A DNA stretch of 55,200 nt from Leptospira_B sp964571605 (GTDB lineage Bacteria > Spirochaetota > Leptospiria > Leptospirales > Leptospiraceae): assembly GCA_964571605.1 (NCBI GenBank), contig CAZNCS010000003.1, positions 1-55,200 of the forward strand, written 5' to 3'. The notes under the pieces were generated by a model that was not told the DNA's origin, made no database searches, and worked only from the letters and a program-made list of their open reading frames with translations. Of this stretch, positions 33,872-44,457 are shown one piece after another. Numbering within the stretch: position 1 is the first letter of the stretch; each line of letters starts with the position of its first letter. Both the position numbers and the translations under genes were made by a program.

Positions 33872-35109
33872 AAGAATACTTCCTAACGATTTTCCGTTTC
33901 GACGAAAGAGAAATCGGTGCGTTTAACGGGGTTAGAACATTAGGTTTCTTTATGCTAATTTATGGACATATGTTCCGAACCATTCAATATATGTTACCGG
34001 ATATAAATCCATATCTGCGCAATTTTATGGATAACGGTTCGGTGTGTTTGGATCTATTCTTTCCCTTAAGCGGTTTTTTGATCGCGAGTCCTTTGTTCGC
34101 AGAGTTGGATTCCAAGGGCACAATTAATTGGAAATTCTTTTATATAAAACGTAGTTTGCGAATCTTTCCGCCATTTTATATTTTCTTAATTCTGCAGTAT
34201 TTTATATTTATTCCTATATTACTCAAAAGTTCTCCGCCGGACATTGCAGCACAATTGGCGGCATTTCAAGATAAGATCATCTACGATTTTCTTTACATAT
34301 CTAACTATTTGAAAGGTACTATGTTTCACGGCTGGTCTTTATCTTTGGAAGAGCAGTTTTACGTATTACTACCGATCTTTCTTCTTTTGATTTTTAGAAA
34401 AGTCCCGAAACGATTTCAATTATCACTCTTGGTAATTCTTGCTCTAATCCCGTTGGTTTATCGTGCGATTTTTATGTATACGGTAATATTAAACTCGCCT
34501 GTTAGAGACCACGTGAATCTATACAATTCGAATTTTTACTATCCGTTTCACGGACATATCGACTCGGTTTTATACGGAGTCATTTGGGCATACATATTCA
34601 ATTTCCGGAAACATTGGTTGGACAAATTTTTGAGCTTAGGAAGCTGGTTAGGTGTACTACATGCATTCGCCTGGATCGCTTTACTTGTTTATTGTCTTTT
34701 AATTTACGAATTTACCGCAGGCATTCACCAAGTTATCCGGTTCCCTAGTTTCGCTCTACTTTGGATTCTTATCTTCATTCTTTCCATGCGCAAAGGAGAT
34801 CCGATCGGAAAATTTCTCTCCTGGAAGGGATTTTCTCCTTTTGCCAAATTATCTTACTGCGCGTATATCATCCATATAGTGGTGATGGTTCCTATTTCTA
34901 GGAAACTTTTGTTCTTCGACAAAAAGCTCGAACAACATGAAATCCTTTTGTATACGATTCCAGTGGGACTATTCGTATTCTTCTTTGCGTATTTTTACCA
35001 TCTCATCACTGAAAGACCTTTTATGTACGTTAAAGATTGGATCATCTCTAAATATAAAGCAAAAGTCACATCGGAGATATTCAGGGAACGATTGGAGAAG
35101 ATCGGCTAA
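33868..35109 (+). CDS. Acyltransferase-3 family membrane protein (OafA-like)
   Basis: A 413-residue integral membrane protein of the acyltransferase-3 superfamily, which acetylates or acylates lipopolysaccharide, peptidoglycan or glycolipid sugars. The conserved first-segment motif GVRTLGFFMLIYGHMF has the expected catalytic His, followed by LDLFFPLSGFLIASPLF and the RSLRIFPPFYIF motif. SLSLEEQFYVLLPIFLLL is also conserved. About ten segments follow, then a short C-terminal tail. It overlaps the upstream membrane gene by 4 bp and is followed by a complex of hairpins that likely ends the transcript. Confidence 0.88.
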   Translation: MKEYFLTIFRFDEREIGAFNGVRTLGFFMLIYGHMFRTIQYMLPDINPYLRNFMDNGSVCLDLFFPLSGFLIASPLFAELDSKGTINWKFFYIKRSLRIFPPFYIFLILQYFIFIPILLKSSPPDIAAQLAAFQDKIIYDFLYISNYLKGTMFHGWSLSLEEQFYVLLPIFLLLIFRKVPKRFQLSLLVILALIPLVYRAIFMYTVILNSPVRDHVNLYNSNFYYPFHGHIDSVLYGVIWAYIFNFRKHWLDKFLSLGSWLGVLHAFAWIALLVYCLLIYEFTAGIHQVIRFPSFALLWILIFILSMRKGDPIGKFLSWKGFSPFAKLSYCAYIIHIVVMVPISRKLLFFDKKLEQHEILLYTIPVGLFVFFFAYFYHLITERPFMYVKDWIISKYKAKVTSEIFRERLEKIG

Positions 35110-35138
35110 TCCTCAGCCGAGCAATTTTCTCCTGAAAT

Positions 35139-35174
35139 ATATGCTCTTAGCGCGACATAAGAGCATATTCTTTT
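35139..35174 (+). terminator. Terminator after the acyltransferase gene
   Basis: A perfect 11-bp stem (ATATGCTCTTA with TAAGAGCATAT) with an eight-base loop is followed by TTCTTTT. It lies 30 bp past the acyltransferase stop. Confidence 0.8.
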
Positions 35175-35212
35175 GCGCATCGCGCAAAATTTCGAAGCGA
35201 AATAGTTTTTTT
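35171..35212 (+). terminator. Second and third tandem hairpins with a T run
   Basis: TTTTGCGC-ATC-GCGCAAAA (35171-35189) and ATTTCG-AAG-CGAAAT (35189-35203) abut the first terminator, and a run of seven T (35206-35212) follows. Hairpin two also pairs well on the other strand. With the first hairpin they form a three-part array between the acyltransferase and STAS genes. Confidence 0.6.
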
Positions 35213-35310
35213 GGAATTTTGTAGCCCAACAAGGGTCTCAGAAAGTCCAAAAAGACCGTTTTTTGCTTGCTATTAAAAAATCGAATATGCAAACAAGGTT
35301 CGTTACCCAC

Positions 35311-35649
35311 ATGGAAATAACGGTTCAAGGCGACATTCACATCATCAAGATCTCCGGATCCATCCTCCAGTCAGATAGCGAGGAATTGGACCGTAACCTA
35401 AGCGACCATAATTTCGAGCCCTCCCCCAAGATCATTATCGATCTCACAGAAGTGAGTCATATCTGCTCTACGGCGCTCGGAATTCTAGTCTCTTATAAAA
35501 AGAAGTTCAATTCAGCCGAAGGCGACATCATAATTGTCGTTAACGATGACGATCTTCTCCAGCTTTTCGAAATAACGATGCTGGACAAAGTATTCAAAGT
35601 TCTTCCCACAATCGAAGACGCTTTTGACGAATTTAAACTGGGAAATTGA
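35311..35649 (+). CDS. STAS-domain anti-sigma factor antagonist
   Basis: A 112-residue SpoIIAA-like STAS protein. Strand and helix order (VQGDIHIIKISGSIL, PSPKIIIDLTEVSHICSTALGILVSYKKKF) is canonical, with the phosphorylatable Ser53 in CSTALG. In its family, phosphorylation by an anti-sigma kinase inactivates it, and a PP2C phosphatase reactivates it. I select ATG 35311; an ATG at 35287 and a TTG at 35263 are in frame upstream, but neither has a ribosome site. It overlaps the rdgB start by 4 bp. The two SpoIIE-type genes of this window (28964 and 51901) are plausible partners. Confidence 0.85.
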   Translation: MEITVQGDIHIIKISGSILQSDSEELDRNLSDHNFEPSPKIIIDLTEVSHICSTALGILVSYKKKFNSAEGDIIIVVNDDDLLQLFEITMLDKVFKVLPTIEDAFDEFKLGN

Positions 35650-36239
35650 AATCCCTAGCGATTGCCTCCAATAATTCTCATAAAGTTCGCGAAATTCGGG
35701 CCATCCTTTCTCCTTTGGGATTTGAGTTAAAAACTCCCAAGGAGTTAGGAATTGAGTTCGGTCCCGAAGAAACAGGAACCACATTCCAAGAAAACGCCTT
35801 ACTAAAGGCCCGAGAATTATTTTCGATCTCTGGACTAGCTTCCCTTGCAGACGATTCAGGAATCTGTGTAGAAGCTTTAGGAGGTGAACCTGGTGTATAT
35901 TCCGCTCGGTTCGGAGGAAAAGGACTGGACGACGAGGGAAGAGCCCAACTTCTTCTCCAAAAAATGAACGGTAAAAATAATCGAAATGCGAAGTATGTTT
36001 GTTCGATTGCATTCGTTTCTCCGGAAGGAGAATTTACTTTCGAAGGAGAATGTGCCGGACTGATCGCAGAAGATTATGATCGAACCGGAAACGGATTCGG
36101 CTATGACCCGATTTTTTACTTCCCTCCATTTATTTCTCGTTTTTCCCAAATTTCAGATGAGAAAAAGAATTCCGTTTCCCATCGCAAAAAAGCATTGGAT
36201 TCTCTTGTAGAATTTTTTATCTCCCAAAATCCTAAATAA
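35646..36239 (+). CDS. rdgB: RdgB/HAM1 family dITP/XTP pyrophosphatase
   Basis: A 197-residue nucleotide-cleaning enzyme that hydrolyses non-canonical purine triphosphates to the monophosphate. The family's landmarks are all present: ASNNSHKVREIRAIL at the start, FQENALLKA, LADDSGICVEALGGEPGVYSARFGG with the catalytic acidic residues, GYDPIFYFP and SHRKKALDSL. Translation starts at TTG (35646), overlapping the STAS stop as TTGA, which suggests translational coupling. The coupling of a housecleaning enzyme with a signalling protein may be simple operon packing. Confidence 0.95.
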   Translation: MKSLAIASNNSHKVREIRAILSPLGFELKTPKELGIEFGPEETGTTFQENALLKARELFSISGLASLADDSGICVEALGGEPGVYSARFGGKGLDDEGRAQLLLQKMNGKNNRNAKYVCSIAFVSPEGEFTFEGECAGLIAEDYDRTGNGFGYDPIFYFPPFISRFSQISDEKKNSVSHRKKALDSLVEFFISQNPK

Positions 36240-36362
36240 CGATCTGTTTCCGGAACGAATATTCCGTTTTTTTAATAAAAAAAATCCCGCAACATATCAA
36301 AATCATTACCTGGATTCTAAAAGACTGCAAAAAAACTTGCAGATTCTTTTAGGAAGGGTAGA

Positions 36363-37085
36363 ATGAAATTACCGATGACTGGGAAAATACCTAAAAAATT
36401 GGAAGATTTGCTCGGCTCAGAAGGACGAGATCAGTTTATCGATTTTATGGATTCCACTTGGGATTTAAGGACAGACGTTTTGCTGGAAGAATCCAATAAC
36501 CGATTTGAAAAAACTCTTTCTTACGAAACCGGAAAACTCCACGAGGAAATATCCGATTTTAAATCCAAAGTCGACCAGAAATTTCTCGGCATCCAAGAAG
36601 AACTTACTAATTCCAAAGCGGAAACTAAAATCGAATTTGCAAATATGAGAGAAGAAACTCGAACTGAATTTGCAAATGTAAGAGCTGAGATCGCGGAATT
36701 CAAAAGCGAAACCAAAGTCGAATTTGCAAATATGAGAGAAGAAACCCGAACTGAATTTGCAAATGTAAGAGCGGAGATCGCAGAATTCAAGAGCGAGACC
36801 AAAGTCGAATTTGCGAAGATAAGAAGTGAAGTTCTGGATTTCAAAACAGAAACTAGAATCGAATTCGCGTTGGTCAGAAGGGAAATTGCCGAATCCAAAG
36901 CGGAAACCAAAATCGAATTCGCGAAACTCAGAGCGGAAATAAAATCCGAATTCCTTCCGGTTTACAAAGAATTTGCCCATTTACACGAAGTACTATCCAA
37001 TCAAACAAAATGGATGGTAACTATCGCGGTAGCCGTCACCGTTTTTCTACCAATCATAAGCCGACTGGTAGAAAAATATTTATGA
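36363..37085 (+). CDS. Repeat-rich coiled-coil protein with C-terminal membrane anchor
   Basis: A 240-residue protein. After a 50-residue helical start comes a long coiled coil (about 60-205) of repeated units such as ETKVEFANMREETRTEF and NVRAEIAEFKS, in which 18-residue and 11-residue blocks alternate; both fit a hendecad/heptad mix. The C-terminus is a membrane segment (MVTIAVAVTVFLPIISRLV, about 215-235) with a short tail, so the coil would project from a membrane. It resembles DUF1640/CCDC90-type and similar coiled-coil membrane proteins, but no function is known. DNA repeats encode the coil (36636-36809). The ATG has AGGAAGG before it. It is convergent with the ABC-F gene, 6 bp away. 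Confidence 0.75.
   Translation: MKLPMTGKIPKKLEDLLGSEGRDQFIDFMDSTWDLRTDVLLEESNNRFEKTLSYETGKLHEEISDFKSKVDQKFLGIQEELTNSKAETKIEFANMREETRTEFANVRAEIAEFKSETKVEFANMREETRTEFANVRAEIAEFKSETKVEFAKIRSEVLDFKTETRIEFALVRREIAESKAETKIEFAKLRAEIKSEFLPVYKEFAHLHEVLSNQTKWMVTIAVAVTVFLPIISRLVEKYL
36636..36809 (+). repeat. Two tandem 87-bp units inside the coiled-coil gene
   Basis: Units 36636-36722 and 36723-36809 encode the same 29 residues, beginning FANMREETRTEF. They differ at five positions and each difference is silent (for example CTC to CCC is a codon change within Arg context CGA neighbours and GCT to GCG). Flanking sequence holds diverged versions of the same unit. Confidence 0.85.
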
Positions 37086-37091
37086 GAAATT

Positions 37092-38738
<1,647 letters not shown>

Positions 38739-38933
38739 ATAAACTACCTATAATTCCGAGGGAATTTCCTAAAGAAGAGGGGATATAGCCATAGTTCCCA
38801 AACGGCTCTAAATTGCCAAGCCAAACAAAGTGGCATTTGCAGACGAATCAGCGAGGATAAGAGATCTATCTAAGACCTCTACGATTCTAAGAAAAAGAAT
38901 AGTATATGATATTTTCGGAATGTAATTGCCGGT

Positions 38934-39620
38934 TTACTGGCTCATTTTTCTTAATTCTTCAATTCCCGGCAAATTCGATAAATCAGGTACAATTACGATT
39001 TCAATCCTACGATTCGTAGTTCGATTCTCCACACTATTATTCGGAACTGCAGGCTTCGATGCTCCCATAGAAGCGGCACTGATTCTTTCTTCCGGCATCC
39101 CGGACTTTACCATAGTATGTAATACGTTCAAGGCTCTTGCAGAAGCAAGTTCCCAATTTGAGTATCCTTTGATCCCTGTAGGGACATCGTCGGTATGTCC
39201 TTCTACTTGAAACCTTCTGCCCGGAAGAGAGGCAAGAACTCCGGTAACCTCTTTAATTGCATCTGTTCCTTTCGCAGACAAACTCGCCGATCCCGGCGGA
39301 AACAGAATATCGGAGGAAAGTACGACGACCATCCTTCCGTCTACGATCCGGATTTTCAATTTTCCGGAGTCGATCATACTTTTAAAACTGGCGAGAAGGT
39401 TCCTATATTCTTCGATACGTTTTTCAGTCTCCTCCTGGATTCTTTTCATATCATCCATAGAGCGTTGGAGGCCGAGTTTATCTTGTTCGAGAGCGGAAAG
39501 GTCCCTGGTTTTTCGATCGTAATCGTTTTTTAAAGTATCATACGAAGATTGAGACACACAAAACGAAACGAAGAATAGAGTGAATATTGGTAGAACAGCG
39601 GCAGAAATTCTAGTTTTCAT
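38934..39620 (-). CDS. OmpA-family lipoprotein with coiled-coil linker
   Basis: A 228-residue exported protein with a signal peptide ending FFVSFC, a relaxed leptospiral-type lipobox as in Loa22. Residues about 25-80 form a coiled coil (DLSALEQDKLGLQRSMDDMKRI). The C-terminal OmpA/MotB-like domain binds peptidoglycan, with LFPPGSASLSAKG, FQVEGHTDDVPTG and NRTTNRRIEIVIVP. It probably ties an outer-membrane complex to the cell wall. I use ATG 39620, with GAGG just before it; an upstream in-frame ATG at 39662 is less likely. It is divergent from the gene at 39777. Confidence 0.88.
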   Translation of the reverse strand: MKTRISAAVLPIFTLFFVSFCVSQSSYDTLKNDYDRKTRDLSALEQDKLGLQRSMDDMKRIQEETEKRIEEYRNLLASFKSMIDSGKLKIRIVDGRMVVVLSSDILFPPGSASLSAKGTDAIKEVTGVLASLPGRRFQVEGHTDDVPTGIKGYSNWELASARALNVLHTMVKSGMPEERISAASMGASKPAVPNNSVENRTTNRRIEIVIVPDLSNLPGIEELRKMSQ

Positions 39621-39776
39621 AGACCTCACCCGAGTAATTTTTCTCAAAGTAAAATGGCGCACTCTAGCACTATCGATTTTTTCGTAGTTTTCCTAAGGGA
39701 TAATCCGCAGTTTTTCTTTCAGATTCTAAAAAAATCTCGCTGGAATGCCCAAACCGAGTTAGTCTGATCGTTAAAT

Positions 39777-40469
39777 ATGCGCTATACTTTGTTAGAACCA
39801 TCTCGGGCAAAATTCTTTCCCATTCTTTTATCGATCTTGGTATTATTTAGTCCGGAAACTTTCGCCCAAACCACTCCCGCCGGAACTCCTGTACATCCAA
39901 AAGATTCCGTTTCCGGAGGACCTCCAACATTAAAAAAGCTGGTGGAAGATGTACGACATTCTCTGAAAGATCGGGGTTATGCTTTCGACAAAAAGTCCCA
40001 ATTTACGGGCTCGGTATTCAAAGGGAACAGCGTCTTATTCAAATTACAATTCCCGGAAGGAAAGGATAGAAAGATCGTTCGTAAATTAGGAATCGGTCTA
40101 GCTCATGAAATTCCGGAACAAGCAGTAATGGTTCAAATTTTTCTATCGGATGGAGAAGACAGAAAACTTTCTCCCTTATTCACCGGATTTGTAGAACCCA
40201 CGTTTGTTTACGAGTGGGAAGCTCGATATGGAGAAAATCATTTTTTGGTCGAAATACGATTGGATGAATCAGAGTCTAACGTAGCAAACTTCGAACTATT
40301 ATTCGGAAGTCAATTATATACTCCTTCCGCCGCCTTTGGTAGAGAAGAGAACGATAAAAATCTAAACCAGCCCGGTTCCCCCGGCAAAAAGCAACCCGGA
40401 TCGGAAGGAAGGTTGCCCGGAACCAGCGAGCTAAATAACTATTTCGAAGTCTTTAAGAAGGAGTTTTAA
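39777..40469 (+). CDS. Exported protein of unknown function
   Basis: Unrecognised. A 230-residue protein with a signal peptide (residues about 1-30, FFPILLSILVLF, then ETFA as a likely cleavage site). The mature part has beta-rich segments (SVLFKLQFPEG, VEPTFVYEWEARYGENHFLVEIRLDE) and a Pro/Gly-rich tail (about 185-220) before a short helix. There is no lipobox. The ATG at 39777 is divergent from the OmpA lipoprotein, so the two share a promoter region. It could be a periplasmic or outer-membrane accessory protein. Confidence 0.6.
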   Translation: MRYTLLEPSRAKFFPILLSILVLFSPETFAQTTPAGTPVHPKDSVSGGPPTLKKLVEDVRHSLKDRGYAFDKKSQFTGSVFKGNSVLFKLQFPEGKDRKIVRKLGIGLAHEIPEQAVMVQIFLSDGEDRKLSPLFTGFVEPTFVYEWEARYGENHFLVEIRLDESESNVANFELLFGSQLYTPSAAFGREENDKNLNQPGSPGKKQPGSEGRLPGTSELNNYFEVFKKEF

Positions 40470-40626
40470 GGAATTTTATCGATTCAGAAAAGAAATTAAA
40501 GAAATACGATGAGCTTCTTTAAGAGTTATTTTTCTATCAAGTTAATATGGATTGCGGAATTCGGGCGTTTATTGTATATTCGCAAATAGGTTAGCTCATC
40601 CTTGGGATGGGCCTTGTCCGGCGAGT

Positions 40627-40644
40627 TTTAAAGCCTGCTTTAAA
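40627..40644. promoter_or_regulatory. Perfect 18-bp palindrome, candidate TetR operator
   Basis: TTTAAAGC-CT-GCTTTAAA is a perfect inverted repeat in the 226-bp region upstream of the TetR gene. A TATAAAAT stretch begins three bases downstream and could be the -10, so the palindrome would overlap the core promoter. Its size fits a TetR dimer site and suggests autoregulation. The rest of this gap shows no other signal; no copy was noticed directly before the crotonyl-CoA reductase gene. Confidence 0.5.
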
Positions 40645-40695
40645 GATATAAAATGAAACTCGTTCGGATGTATCCTCGCAAAAGAGGTCGGATCG

Positions 40696-41289
40696 GTGAA
40701 AAAAAAGGACGGTAGTCCAGTCTACCCCACAAACGGAATTTTTAGAAATTCTAGGGAACGTATTTTAGAAGGCGCAGCCATTGCCTTTGCTAGAAAAGGT
40801 TTTCATGGAACATCTCTCCGAGAAATCAGTAGGGAATGCGGCTTGGAACAACCGAGCATCTACCACCATTTTCATTCTAAAGAAAATCTATTCAGAAAAG
40901 CTTTAGTAGCTACCCACTTAATGATATTGAACGATATCCGGAGCCGCATTATAAAAGACAGCGGACTTCGAGAAGAGATAGTTTCCGTATTTATGGCGAT
41001 TGCCAATATCGCGAGGCAATTTCCGGAAAGAGCCAAACTCCCATTCAGCTTGGTCTATTCTGCTCCTGAAAATCTGGTCCAAGAATATACGAATCATTAC
41101 GGTGCCCAGTATAGAAAACTTTTAGAATCTGCCGTAGAAAGAAATCCCCCGGCCAAAAAATCGGAGCTTAAATTATCCCTACTTGTGGATCTACTTCATA
41201 GTTTGATCTTATCTTGCTCCTCCATCCGCTTTTTCGAGGATAGAGTCGACGGACTGGAAGAAAGAATCGATTTTATTCTCTCGTCATAA
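40696..41289 (+). CDS. TetR-family transcriptional regulator
   Basis: A 197-residue repressor-type protein. The N-terminal helix-turn-helix (about 18-65) reads RILEGAAIAFARKGFHGTSLREISRECGLEQPSIYHHFHSKENLF, which here is cut in motif terms as FARKGFHGTSL and EQPSIYHHF. The C-terminal helices would bind a ligand, possibly an acyl-CoA given the neighbour. Translation starts at GTG (40696), with AGAGG before it. It lies 70 bp ahead of crotonyl-CoA reductase in the same direction, and a palindrome at 40627-40644 precedes it. Control of the CCR gene is inferred from position. Confidence 0.9.
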   Translation: MKKKDGSPVYPTNGIFRNSRERILEGAAIAFARKGFHGTSLREISRECGLEQPSIYHHFHSKENLFRKALVATHLMILNDIRSRIIKDSGLREEIVSVFMAIANIARQFPERAKLPFSLVYSAPENLVQEYTNHYGAQYRKLLESAVERNPPAKKSELKLSLLVDLLHSLILSCSSIRFFEDRVDGLEERIDFILSS

Positions 41290-41359
41290 CCCGCCTAAGA
41301 GTGTTTTCTAACCCAATTTTTTTCTCGTAAGCCTTGGTCGGTTCGGTTTTCTGGTCCCC

Positions 41360-42607
<1,248 letters not shown>

Positions 42608-42623
42608 CAGAAACAGGAAACAA

Positions 42624-42662
42624 AATAGTCCGCCATTCGAAAAGATTGCGGACTATTCTTTC
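42624..42662 (+). terminator. Terminator after crotonyl-CoA reductase
   Basis: A perfect 10-bp stem (AATAGTCCGC with GCGGACTATT) and a 14-base loop are followed by CTTTCC. The T tail is short. It sits 17 bp past the stop codon. Confidence 0.7.
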
Positions 42663-42732
42663 CGGTAAAACGTAACGTAAAAGTATCTCCTTTCACTCCA
42701 TAGAAAAACATTATATTAGGATTTGCAAATAT

Positions 42733-43746
42733 ATGAAAGCGATCCGACTCTCTTCTTTCGGAAAAGAAAATCTTTCTTTAATAGATCTACCCGATCCAGG
42801 AGTCCCCGGCCCTGGAGAAGTTTTAGTTCGTTTCCGCGCTGCCTCTCTGAATTTTCGAGACTACCTAGTCATCCAAGGAAAATACAACCCAAAATTCCCT
42901 ATCCCGTTGATACCCTGCAGTGACGGCGCAGGAGAAATCGTTCAGTTAGGAGAGGGTGTTTCCGATTTTCAAATCGGGGATAAAGTGAATGCAACCTTCG
43001 CTCCCTACTGGTTGTCCGGTCCTGCTAATAAAAAAGAATTACGCACCACATTAGGTGGTCCTTTGGACGGAACATTGCGGGAATACGCGATATTACCCGC
43101 GAGCGGAATCGTTCCTATGCCTTCCCATTTAAGTTTCGAAGAAGCTGCAACTCTCCCATGTGCCGCACTTACCGCCTGGTCTTCTTTTTTTGTGGAAAAC
43201 AAATTGAAACAAGGAGAATCGGTTGTCGTTCAAGGAACCGGAGGAGTTTCTTTATTTGCCCTTCAATTCGCAAAAAAGACGGGAGCGATCGTATACCTCA
43301 CCTCTTCTTCCGATGAAAAACTGGAGAAGGGAAAATCGCTTGGTGCAGATTTCCTTATCAATTACAAAGAAACTCCGGCCTGGGGAGAAAAAATCCGGGA
43401 ACTTACCGGAGGAGAAGGCGCGCATCATGTCGTCGAAGTCGGAGGAGCGGGGACTTTAGAAGAATCGATCAAAGCCGTAAAACTTTTCGGCACCATCCAT
43501 TTAATCGGCATTTTGGCCGGATCCACGAAGGATCTGAATCTTCTTCCTTTGGTTATGAACCAAATTAAAATGCAAGGAATTGTAGTCGGTCATAGAGAAG
43601 CTTTTCTAACAATGAACCGTAAGATCGAATCCTGGAATTTAAAACCGGTCATTGATAAAGTTTTCGAATTATCCGAATTCGGAGAAGCTTTGGACTATCT
43701 CAAAGACGGAAAACATTTTGGAAAAATCGTGGTAAGGGTTTCTTAA
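42733..43746 (+). CDS. Zinc-type alcohol dehydrogenase-like NAD(P) oxidoreductase (MDR family)
   Basis: A 337-residue medium-chain reductase. The GroES-like part has VRFRAASLNFRDYLVIQGKY and PCSDGAGEIVQLGEGVSDFQIGDKV; the Rossmann part has VVQGTGGVSLFALQFAKKTGA and AHHVVEVGGAGTLEESIKA. The cysteines and His needed for catalytic zinc are not in place, so it is probably a zinc-independent quinone oxidoreductase or enoyl reductase type. The ATG at 42733 comes after the CCR terminator, so it has its own promoter or reads through. Its substrate is unknown, but proximity to CCR hints at fatty-acid or aldehyde metabolism. Confidence 0.85.
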   Translation: MKAIRLSSFGKENLSLIDLPDPGVPGPGEVLVRFRAASLNFRDYLVIQGKYNPKFPIPLIPCSDGAGEIVQLGEGVSDFQIGDKVNATFAPYWLSGPANKKELRTTLGGPLDGTLREYAILPASGIVPMPSHLSFEEAATLPCAALTAWSSFFVENKLKQGESVVVQGTGGVSLFALQFAKKTGAIVYLTSSSDEKLEKGKSLGADFLINYKETPAWGEKIRELTGGEGAHHVVEVGGAGTLEESIKAVKLFGTIHLIGILAGSTKDLNLLPLVMNQIKMQGIVVGHREAFLTMNRKIESWNLKPVIDKVFELSEFGEALDYLKDGKHFGKIVVRVS

Positions 43747-43773
43747 GAAATCTGAGACAGTAGAATTGTATTT

Positions 43774-44067
43774 TTACGAAAGTAATTTTCGAAACTCACG
43801 ACTCTGATGTAAAACCGCGTATACATTAACACGCTTTTCGGAAAATTTATAGAATATCCGAAATGGAAACCGTCGAGTCAGTATCTGCCTAAAGTCCTTG
43901 TAAACAATGGGACCAATCTCGGGAAAATAGCTAAGTTGCTCTATAGCAAAATCGATTTCTAAAATAAACTCAAAACCTAAATTTTCTTTTTTACTCTCAT
44001 AATAATCCAAAGACTGAGCGATATCTTGTACCGCACCCGGCTTGATTCGAACCTGGAACTTTGTCAC
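43774..44067 (-). CDS. RelE/ParE-superfamily toxin
   Basis: A 97-residue protein with the ParE/RelE fold signature: VRIKPGAVQDIAQSLDYYESKKENLG, then FPEIGPIVYKDFRQILTRRFPFRIFYKF and a late VNVYAVLHQSREFRKLL. ParE-type members poison gyrase and RelE-type members cut mRNA on the ribosome; the C-terminal His and Arg are close to RelE-like positions, so the target is open. It starts at GTG (44067) and overlaps the antitoxin stop by 4 bp. It is convergent with the MDR gene. Confidence 0.85.
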   Translation of the reverse strand: MTKFQVRIKPGAVQDIAQSLDYYESKKENLGFEFILEIDFAIEQLSYFPEIGPIVYKDFRQILTRRFPFRIFYKFSEKRVNVYAVLHQSREFRKLLS

Positions 44068-44291
44068 TTTTTATTATTTAGAAATTTCTTCTTCAAATTG
44101 ATCCAAGATATCCCAATAGCATTTTCTTCTTCTGCGAATCTTTGATCTAGTAATTGTTTATCTGCTGATGAAACCTGAAATGCAGGATTTTTTAATGCGA
44201 TTTGGTCCCAAATAGTAGCGAGAGCGTCTATCTGATCTTCTATCTCCATACTTTGGAGCTCGGCGATTGTTGTTTTCGGAACAATATTCAC
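44064..44291 (-). CDS. Antitoxin of the addiction-module component type (TIGR02574-like)
   Basis: A 75-residue protein upstream of the toxin and overlapping it by 4 bp (GTGA). The segment TIAELQSMEIEDQIDALATIWDQIA is typical of the PF09720/TIGR02574 unstable antitoxins, and the acidic middle (SSADKQLLDQRFAEEE) fits a toxin-wrapping tail. I place the start at GTG 44291 (V-N-I-V-P-K). A much longer frame to 44588 exists, but it overlaps the amidohydrolase terminator and has no family character. No strong ribosome site is visible. Confidence 0.75.
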   Translation of the reverse strand: MNIVPKTTIAELQSMEIEDQIDALATIWDQIALKNPAFQVSSADKQLLDQRFAEEENAIGISWINLKKKFLNNKK

Positions 44292-44402
44292 ATAATAATC
44301 TTTGCGCAGGATAGAAGGAAAATCAAGCGCGAAAATAGGGGGAAAATATGTTTTCGCTGAATTGAAATTTCTACAAACTGAACAATTCATAGAATAGCTA
44401 AA

Positions 44403-44430
44403 CAAAAACGGCAGGTTAAAAATCCTGCCG
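44403..44430 (-). terminator. Terminator after the amidohydrolase gene
   Basis: On the minus strand CGGCAGG and CCTGCCG pair perfectly around an eight-base loop and are followed by TTTTTG. It lies 28 bp past the amidohydrolase stop and ahead of the toxin-antitoxin pair. Confidence 0.9.
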
Positions 44431-44457
44431 CGATCTAAATCATACAGGGAATTAAAA

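Noticed and set aside
36465..36980. Long open frames on the minus strand across the coiled-coil gene
   Set aside because: They are mirror images of the repeat coding on the plus strand; no ribosome site or domain is visible.
40509..40589. 26-codon frame MSFFKSYF... before the TetR gene
   Set aside because: No ribosome site, no recognisable feature, and position in a regulatory gap.
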